Source: an uncultured Prevotellaceae bacterium (GTDB lineage: Bacteria > Bacteroidota > Bacteroidia > Bacteroidales > Bacteroidaceae). Taken from it: DNA of 7,688 nt. Made by a program: the position numbers and the translations under genes. The stretch spans positions 1 through 7,688 of the forward strand of contig CAMZHB010000073.1 of assembly GCA_947306605.1 (NCBI GenBank), in the 5' to 3' direction. Below are positions 1-4,873 of the stretch, one piece after another (positions within the stretch are counted from its first letter, which is position 1; each line of letters opens with the position of its first letter). Below the pieces are notes generated by a model that saw nothing but the letters and a program-made list of their open reading frames with translations, searched no databases and was not told the DNA's origin.

Positions 1-22
1 CGCGGCACCGGGACGGGCAAAT

Positions 23-60
23 CAGAAACGGCGTCTCAAAATTCTGAAACGCCGCTTCTG
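23..60 (-). terminator. Long hairpin after glmM, probable transcript end
   Basis: In the minus-strand RNA the arms 60-46 and 37-23 form a 15-pair stem around an 8-nt loop. Thirteen pairs are Watson-Crick and two are G-U. On the plus strand the same two positions are A-C mismatches, so the structure favours minus-strand transcription, matching the upstream operon that ends with glmM at 148. The stem is GC-rich in its middle. No strong U-tract follows (only ATTTG), so it may be a processed 3' end or an RNA-stabilising hairpin rather than a classical intrinsic terminator. Confidence 0.6.
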
Positions 61-65
61 CGGAC

Positions 66-97
66 AAAAGTCCGACCTCGGGGGAGAGATATCGGAC
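66..97 (-). terminator. Small hairpin followed by four U residues
   Basis: On the minus strand GTCCGA (97-92) pairs with TCGGAC (75-70), enclosing a 16-nt loop, and is followed directly by TTTT (69-66). It lies about 50 nt past the glmM stop and just before the larger hairpin at 23-60, so the two form a tandem 3' end. The 6-bp stem and large loop make it weak on its own. Confidence 0.35.
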
Positions 98-147
98 CTC
101 TATATACGCTATGTCAAAATAATATATCTATATACGTATCACTTTAA

Positions 148-1536
148 TTAAAGCAATGCATATGCTTCGTCAATCATAGCTTTCGCTAATGCTTCGGCTT
201 CGGCCTCAGTAGCCGCTTCCGTGTATACACGGATAATGGGTTCCGTATTACTCTTACGGAGATGTACCCACTTGTCTGGGAAATCAATTTTTACTCCGTC
301 AATATCAGTAATCTGTTCTCCCTTGTGTGCCTCTTTGACTTTCTGAAGTAAACCATCCACATCGGTTCCGGGCTGTAGGTCTATTCTATTCTTTGAAATG
401 ACATATGACGGAAGGGTTGCACGCATTTCGCTTGTTTTCTTCCCTGTTTTTGCCAAATAGGTTAATATCAAAGCTATTCCAACGAGAGCGTCACGTCCAT
501 AATGGGCTGCGGGATAAATGACTCCGCCGTTGCCTTCGCCACCGATGACAGCCCCGACTTCTTTCATTTTAGTTACCACATTTACTTCACCCACCGCTGC
601 CGGAGTATATGTGCCTCCATGCTTTACGGTCACATCACGCAATGCACGTGTGGAACTCAAATTGGATACAGTATTGCCAGATGTATGCTGTAAAACGTAG
701 TCAGCCACTGTTACCAGAGTATATTCCTCACCATACATGCGTCCGTCTTCACAGAATAGAGCCAAGCGGTCTACATCGGGATCGACAACGAATCCGATAT
801 CCTGACCGCCCTTTTGCATTAGGGCCTTAAGGTCACTCAAATTCTTTTCCAGAGGTTCGGGATTATGTTGGAAATCACCCGTCGGCTCCATATAAAGTCC
901 AGTAACATGTTTTACACCTAACTGTTCTAACAACTGGGGCAAGATAATACCACCAACTGAATTGACACAATCAAGAGCGACATGGAAATCAGCTTTGCTA
1001 ATCGCATCAACATCGACCAATTCCAAAGATTTGACCAAGTCTATGTGTTTTTGTCCATATGAAAAGTCTTCTGTGTATTTTCCGACATGATCCACATCAG
1101 CATAATCAAACACGTCGGTTTGTTCAGCTAAAGAAATCACTTCTTCAGCCTCTGCTTTATTCAAGAACTCACCGTCTTCATTCAATAACTTTAATGCATT
1201 CCATTGACGCGGGTTGTGACTGGCAGTTAAAATGAGTCCTCCACAAGCTTTCGACATCGTCACGGCCAATTCCGTTGTTGGAGTTGAAGCCAAACCAATA
1301 TTCAAAACATCGTAGCCACAGCCCATCAGTGTGCCACATACCACTTTAGAAACCATGTCGCCAGAAATACGTGCGTCACGTCCAACGACAATGGTGTTAC
1401 CTGCACACTTGCACATTCTGCGACGCTGTATCGCATAGGCTGTAACAAACTTTACTATATCTAGTGGATTTAGCGTGTCGCCCGTGTGGCCACCGATTGT
1501 TCCGCGAAAGCCAGAAATTGTTTTAATTAGAGTCAT
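148..1536 (-). CDS. glmM: Phosphoglucosamine mutase (alpha-D-phosphohexomutase family)
   Basis: Cytoplasmic enzyme predicted to interconvert glucosamine-6-phosphate and glucosamine-1-phosphate, the step leading to UDP-GlcNAc for peptidoglycan and lipid A. All four family signatures are present in 462 residues. These are the phosphoserine loop TASHNP with catalytic Ser106, the magnesium loop DPDVDR (Asp252, Asp254, Asp256, Arg257), the sugar-binding loop GEGNGG (333-338), and the C-terminal phosphate-binding loop RKSNTEP (427-433). The sugar loop differs from the GEQSGH of the enterobacterial enzyme and resembles the version I recall from archaeal phosphohexomutases, so phosphomannomutase or dual activity is possible. 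Length is normal for the family. The start is the ATG at 1536, preceded by an A-rich stretch and no strong Shine-Dalgarno, as is common in Bacteroidota. It is the last gene of the minus-strand operon, 39 nt after the lipoprotein gene, with no internal promoter seen. Confidence 0.88.
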   Translation of the reverse strand: MTLIKTISGFRGTIGGHTGDTLNPLDIVKFVTAYAIQRRRMCKCAGNTIVVGRDARISGDMVSKVVCGTLMGCGYDVLNIGLASTPTTELAVTMSKACGGLILTASHNPRQWNALKLLNEDGEFLNKAEAEEVISLAEQTDVFDYADVDHVGKYTEDFSYGQKHIDLVKSLELVDVDAISKADFHVALDCVNSVGGIILPQLLEQLGVKHVTGLYMEPTGDFQHNPEPLEKNLSDLKALMQKGGQDIGFVVDPDVDRLALFCEDGRMYGEEYTLVTVADYVLQHTSGNTVSNLSSTRALRDVTVKHGGTYTPAAVGEVNVVTKMKEVGAVIGGEGNGGVIYPAAHYGRDALVGIALILTYLAKTGKKTSEMRATLPSYVISKNRIDLQPGTDVDGLLQKVKEAHKGEQITDIDGVKIDFPDKWVHLRKSNTEPIIRVYTEAATEAEAEALAKAMIDEAYALL

Positions 1537-1575
1537 TTCTTTTTTACTTGAATTGTTAATCTTATGTTCATTCTA

Positions 1576-2058
1576 TCATCGTGCATACACTGTGAAGCTC
1601 TTCACGACCGTCACTTCGCCCATCAATGGAGTATACACATATATTGCGTTCCCGCTAGGGATAGTTCCACTAATTGTCTTATTAGTTGATTGGCCTGATA
1701 TATTATATCGTCCATGGAAAGTTATTCTATACCGTCCTGGATATTCTGGCGTCTTAAACGTACATGTAGGATTGGTCGAATTATCCGTATACAACACAGC
1801 ATTCACATAAGACATTGTCGAATCATTCGGTTCATACATATTTGCATCCCATCGGTACTCTACTCTATCCAACAGTATACCTTTTGAATTTTGCACTGCA
1901 GTTGCAGTAACCCGCTGATCCGTCAACAACCTCTCCTCACTAAACGAAATATCATTAAAAATCGGAAGTCTTGATTCGTACTTGTCATCATCATCAGAAC
2001 ATGCCGACAAGCTACATATAACAATTGAACCAATCAACAAAAAAACTAATTTCCTCAT
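1576..2058 (-). CDS. Small predicted surface-exposed lipoprotein, function unknown
   Basis: A 160-residue protein with a type II signal peptide: MRK, a hydrophobic stretch from residue 4, and lipobox LSAC with the lipidated Cys20. The residues after the cysteine are SDDDD, which matches the lipoprotein export signal described for Bacteroides. The mature protein is therefore predicted to sit on the outer face of the outer membrane. The rest is polar and rich in Tyr, Thr and Asn, with alternating patterns suggesting a beta-sandwich or Ig-like fold. I recognise no catalytic motif or named family. It lies between maf and glmM with gaps of 46 and 39 nt, wider than elsewhere in the operon, and has purine-rich AGGA repeats just before the ATG. 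By eye the gene is more AT-rich than its neighbours. From memory, related Bacteroidales often carry a different lipoprotein (DUF4827) near this place; this protein does not look like that family. Confidence 0.8.
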   Translation of the reverse strand: MRKLVFLLIGSIVICSLSACSDDDDKYESRLPIFNDISFSEERLLTDQRVTATAVQNSKGILLDRVEYRWDANMYEPNDSTMSYVNAVLYTDNSTNPTCTFKTPEYPGRYRITFHGRYNISGQSTNKTISGTIPSGNAIYVYTPLMGEVTVVKSFTVYAR

Positions 2059-2104
2059 ACTTATTTCCTTTCCTTTTTATTTTAACGGAATACTTCCTTA
2101 TTTA

Positions 2105-2701
2105 TTATTTACATGGGCTCAGTTGTTTCAACTCATCATATAAACGGTGTACAGGCAGGCCCATCACATTATAAAAACTGCCACTAATTCGTTTCACTCC
2201 AATCATCCCTATCCATTCCTGAACACCATAGGCACCAGCCTTATCCAAAGGGAGATACTTTTCCACATAATAATCAACCTCGTCTCGCGTAAGAGAAGCG
2301 AAAGTCACATCAGATGAAACAGAAAAAGTTTTTTCCTGAGTAGCAGTCAACAAAGTAACACCAGTTATTACCTGATGTGTTTTCCCGCTCAATGCATGAA
2401 GCATTTCCTTTGCTTCTGTTGTCGTTGCTGGTTTGCCATACACCACATTGTCAAGACAGACAATGGTGTCCGCTGCAATTATTAATGTATTTGCATTCGC
2501 AGGGGGCACACAGTGACGAGCTTTCTCTTGTGAAAGATACATAGGTATTTCCTCTCCTTTTAATTCCTGAGGATAACATTCATTGACAACCGATACTCCA
2601 ACCGAGAAATCCAAGCCAAGACTTCGTAATAGTTCCTGACGTCGGGGAGAATGGCTTACCAACATAATCTCATAGCCTTCAAGATTCTTCAGAGTAGCCA
2701 T
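2105..2701 (-). CDS. maf: Maf-family nucleoside triphosphate pyrophosphatase
   Basis: Cytoplasmic house-cleaning enzyme that hydrolyses nucleoside triphosphates to monophosphates plus pyrophosphate. Maf proteins of this subgroup typically act on dTTP, UTP and modified pyrimidine nucleotides. The 198 residues show the full pattern: the phosphate-binding motif SHSPRRQELL (16-25), AADT with the probable catalytic Asp78, GKP (89-91), DKAGAYGVQ (153-161) and GSFYNVMGLP (174-183). Length is normal. The ATG start at 2701 is only 3 nt beyond the stop of the KdsC-type gene, so the two are almost certainly cotranscribed. The exact substrate cannot be settled from sequence by eye. A role in septum inhibition, proposed for the Bacillus namesake, is not implied here. 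Confidence 0.9.
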   Translation of the reverse strand: MATLKNLEGYEIMLVSHSPRRQELLRSLGLDFSVGVSVVNECYPQELKGEEIPMYLSQEKARHCVPPANANTLIIAADTIVCLDNVVYGKPATTTEAKEMLHALSGKTHQVITGVTLLTATQEKTFSVSSDVTFASLTRDEVDYYVEKYLPLDKAGAYGVQEWIGMIGVKRISGSFYNVMGLPVHRLYDELKQLSPCK

Positions 2702-2704
2702 ATA

Positions 2705-3223
2705 TTACCAACCAAAAGCTTTCTTATCCATAGTCCATTTACCTTGTGCACGCATTACCTGTTCCAACACGTCGCGCACACAACCTTCCCCTCCACAATA
2801 AGGAGAGACGTAGCATGCAAGTTCACGTATTTCCGTAGCAGCGTCATTAGGACAGCATCCACATCCACAAGTCTGCATCACTTCATAATCCGGAATGTCA
2901 TCACCCATAAACATCACCTCTTCTGGCGAGAGCCTGTATTTCTCCAAAAGTTGCTTGAAGACATCTATCTTCACACTACTTCCCAAACAAACATCTTTCA
3001 CTCCCAAACCGAGGTATCGCTTTTCGACTGGCGTAGACTTAGCACCTGAGATAATGCACACGATCAGCCCTCTCTTCACGGCAAGTTGAATGGCATATCC
3101 GTCTTTAATGTTTACGGTGCGCATGGGAAGCCCGTCCTCAGACAACGATACCGTCTCACGACTCAAAACACCGTCTACATCAAACATCACCGCGCGTATC
3201 TTCTTTAAGTCGTAATTTATCAT
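2705..3223 (-). CDS. kdsC: KDO-8-phosphate phosphatase-like HAD hydrolase
   Basis: Probable 3-deoxy-D-manno-octulosonate-8-phosphate phosphatase, which releases KDO for the LPS inner core in the cytoplasm. HAD motifs are complete: DVDGVL with nucleophile Asp15 and general acid Asp17, ISG with Ser59, Lys85 in SSVK, and GDDIPD (107-112). There is no large cap domain, as in KdsC. The 172-residue length and the ending RAQGKW fit the family, which acts as a tetramer. I choose the ATG at 3223 over the one at 3232, because 3223 gives a 4-nt ATGA overlap with the preceding gene's stop and so translational coupling. An unusual trait is seven cysteines between residues 119 and 148, including CGCGCC at 119-124. 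The alternative is a related sugar-phosphate or nucleotide phosphatase; the fold is certain and the substrate is likely. Confidence 0.85.
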   Translation of the reverse strand: MINYDLKKIRAVMFDVDGVLSRETVSLSEDGLPMRTVNIKDGYAIQLAVKRGLIVCIISGAKSTPVEKRYLGLGVKDVCLGSSVKIDVFKQLLEKYRLSPEEVMFMGDDIPDYEVMQTCGCGCCPNDAATEIRELACYVSPYCGGEGCVRDVLEQVMRAQGKWTMDKKAFGW

Positions 3224-4023
3224 GTTTCGCAAATCTTCTTAACTACTTTATCTTCATGTATAGACATTCTTTGAATGTCATCACTCATCAACTTATACAG
3301 TCTGGCCTTTATCCTGTCACCCATCAAAGCCTCCATGTGGGCCGTCATTACGGTCTTGTCGCCACGCACGGCAGGCCCCGTCTGAGCCAATCTTGGAGAA
3401 AGTGTGTGCACTTTCTTCGTTGTTTCATCTATCAACGGCAACAGCAGTTCAAACGGCAGTTCAGATGACTTCAATAATTCTTCTGCCAATGCATAACAAT
3501 GATTTGTGAAGTTACAAGCAAATACTGCCGCCACATGCAAACGGGCACGTCCCTCGCCAGACAATTCAAAAATTCTCGACGACAGCGATGCTGCAAACTT
3601 TCGCAGTTGTCTCATCGCCGCATTCGATGATGCCTCAATAAAACAAGGGACTGTATCGAAGTCAACTTCGCGCTCTCGCGAAAACGTCTGCATTGGGTAA
3701 AACACACCATACCACTTTGCCATGCCACTTAGGACAGACATCGGCAGACTACCTGCTGTGTGTATACACAAAGCTCCTTCGGGAACATACAAATGGCGAG
3801 CAACATCTGCCACGCCCTCATCGGCAACAGCCACAACATACACATCAGCATCTTGGGGCAATGTTTCCAATGAAGTTGAAAACTCAGTGTTAAGTTTCTG
3901 CCCCAACAACGACGCCGAAGCCAACCTGCGGCTCCATATGGCCGACACCTTGTGCCCCGCCTTCAACAACGCTGGCCCTATACTGCTGGCAACACCGCCT
4001 GCACCGACAAGAACTACATTCAT
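3220..4023 (-). CDS. Rossmann-like / DUF2520 domain protein, putative NADP-dependent oxidoreductase
   Basis: A 267-residue cytoplasmic protein. The N-terminal Rossmann dinucleotide-binding half has GAGGVASSIG at 7-16 and the conserved HTAGS at 88-92. The C-terminal helical half is of the DUF2520 type, with HVAAVFACNFTNH at 163-175 and QTGPAVRGD at 214-222. The two-domain layout resembles ketopantoate reductase and pyrroline-5-carboxylate reductase, but the true substrate of this family is not established. The ATG at 4023 follows a good Bacteroidota -7 element by about 30 nt, so this is the first gene of the operon. It overlaps the KdsC-type gene by 4 nt (ATGA). This coupling suggests a link to sugar-phosphate or envelope metabolism, which is inference only. 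Confidence 0.85.
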   Translation of the reverse strand: MNVVLVGAGGVASSIGPALLKAGHKVSAIWSRRLASASLLGQKLNTEFSTSLETLPQDADVYVVAVADEGVADVARHLYVPEGALCIHTAGSLPMSVLSGMAKWYGVFYPMQTFSREREVDFDTVPCFIEASSNAAMRQLRKFAASLSSRIFELSGEGRARLHVAAVFACNFTNHCYALAEELLKSSELPFELLLPLIDETTKKVHTLSPRLAQTGPAVRGDKTVMTAHMEALMGDRIKARLYKLMSDDIQRMSIHEDKVVKKICET

Positions 4024-4052
4024 CCTAAGGACTTTTTAGGTATTATCAATTG

Positions 4053-4060
4053 CAAACTTA
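4053..4060 (-). promoter_or_regulatory. -7 element (TAAGTTTG) for the minus-strand operon
   Basis: Read on the minus strand, positions 4060-4053 are TAAGTTTG, a full match to the Bacteroidota -7 consensus TAnnTTTG. Transcription would start about 5-8 nt downstream, leaving a leader of roughly 22-25 nt before the ATG at 4023. No convincing TTTG -33 box is seen 19-21 nt upstream. The leader contains CCTAA (4040-4036) and TTAGG (4028-4024), which could pair immediately before the start codon. Confidence 0.65.
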
Positions 4061-4105
4061 GCCATTTTTTGACACATAACCTCCGTTTACAACCTTTAAT
4101 TATTC

Positions 4106-4140
4106 AAAAAGCCTGAGTTTTTCTCCTATTACAGGTTTTT
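4106..4140. repeat. Imperfect inverted repeat upstream of the luxR-type promoter
   Basis: AAAAAGCCTG (4106-4115) is mirrored by CAGGTTTTT (4132-4140). CCTG pairs with CAGG, one G is bulged, and five A-T pairs follow, with a 16-nt loop. It covers the -33 region of the plus-strand promoter, so it could be an operator for the regulator itself. It could also be chance in AT-rich DNA. Confidence 0.3.
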
Positions 4141-4145
4141 ATTCG

Positions 4146-4153
4146 TATTTTTG
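4146..4153 (+). promoter_or_regulatory. -7 element (TATTTTTG) for the LuxR-type gene
   Basis: TATTTTTG matches TAnnTTTG and ends 17 nt before the ATG at 4171. The predicted start of transcription would leave a leader of only about 10 nt, which is A-rich (AAAAGAAAAAA) with no Shine-Dalgarno. A T-run at 4118-4122 is the nearest thing to a -33 box. The element lies back to back with the operon promoter at 4053-4060. Confidence 0.6.
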
Positions 4154-4170
4154 CAATACAAAAGAAAAAA

Positions 4171-4785
4171 ATGAGGGTCAAATTTGCTATTATAAGCCCA
4201 AACGCGCTACAAAGTATGGGCATGAAACGTTTACTTCAGTTCCTCGTGCCTGCAGCCGAGGTCTGTCTCTTTTATAATGCCGAGGAATTGGCGGCACAAG
4301 TGAGTCACCGTTTCATACATTATTTTGTGTCGGCCGATGTAATAACCTCACGCCCGGCCATGTTCGAAGAGATAGCACACAAAACCGTTGTTCTGACAAG
4401 TGGTAATGACAACAATAAGAGCATACCCCCTGTCTTTCACACGATCAATGTGGACGTCCCTGCCAACATTCTGATAAAAGAAATGACCACGCTCATGCAA
4501 CGCGGCCACGCCCCAATGGTAGGAACACAGTCCAGCCTGCCCGCAACCATGAAAACTGGAAGTGAAACCATAACCAAGCCATTGACACGGCGCGAGGCTG
4601 AAGTTCTCAAACAAGTGGCCATAGGGCGTTCCAGTAAAGAGATTGCCGACAGTCTGTGCATCAGTCCGTCAACAGTCATCAGCCACCGCAAGAGCATCAT
4701 GGAGAAACTCAATGCTCATTCGGCGACAAAATTAGTGATGTTTGCCGTCACACACGGATGGGTGCGTACAGAAGACATTATATAA
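4171..4785 (+). CDS. LuxR/NarL-type transcriptional regulator with degenerate receiver-like domain
   Basis: A 204-residue DNA-binding protein. The C-terminus (about 137-200) is a typical LuxR helix-turn-helix: LTRREAEVL, then SSKEIADSL, then the recognition helix region SPSTVISHRKSIMEKL (165-180). Residues 1-115 have the size and hydrophobic pattern of a response-regulator receiver. However, the N-terminal acidic pair that normally follows the first strand is replaced by ISPNALQS (8-15), and only Asp56 lies near where the phosphorylated aspartate would be expected. Canonical phosphorylation is therefore doubtful; control by a ligand, redox state or abundance is possible. No histidine kinase gene is in view. 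It is divergent from the envelope operon and convergent with the TonB-dependent receptor gene, either of which could be a target. Confidence 0.85.
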   Translation: MRVKFAIISPNALQSMGMKRLLQFLVPAAEVCLFYNAEELAAQVSHRFIHYFVSADVITSRPAMFEEIAHKTVVLTSGNDNNKSIPPVFHTINVDVPANILIKEMTTLMQRGHAPMVGTQSSLPATMKTGSETITKPLTRREAEVLKQVAIGRSSKEIADSLCISPSTVISHRKSIMEKLNAHSATKLVMFAVTHGWVRTEDII

Positions 4786-4817
4786 AGAATTTGTAAGTAC
4801 ACAACCTATATTATCAA

Positions 4818-4854
4818 GACATGGGCAGGCAAAATAAATTTGCCTGCCCATGTC
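4818..4854. terminator. Perfect 16-bp hairpin between converging genes
   Basis: The arms 4818-4833 and 4839-4854 are exact reverse complements of 16 bases around a 5-nt AT loop. The stem has a GC-rich core (GGGCAGGC). It lies 32 nt after the LuxR-type stop and 19 nt past the receptor stop in the other direction, so it can serve both transcripts. Neither side has a clear U-run (CTTTACT on plus, TTGATAATATA on minus), but stem length and position make bidirectional termination the best reading. Confidence 0.8.
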
Positions 4855-4873
4855 CTTTACTCAAAGGCTGTAA

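Noticed and set aside
1475..1810. 111-codon plus-strand frame across the glmM start and lipoprotein end
   Set aside because: The hydrophobic composition comes from the reverse of AT-rich coding sequence; no promoter or domain was seen.
2651..3049. 132-codon plus-strand frame across maf and kdsC
   Set aside because: It lies antisense to two genes with complete catalytic motifs and has low-complexity, shadow-like composition.
3221..3232. Alternative KdsC start at 3232 (MRNM)
   Set aside because: The ATG at 3223 forms a 4-nt ATGA overlap with the preceding gene and leaves the usual short lead before the DVDGVL motif.
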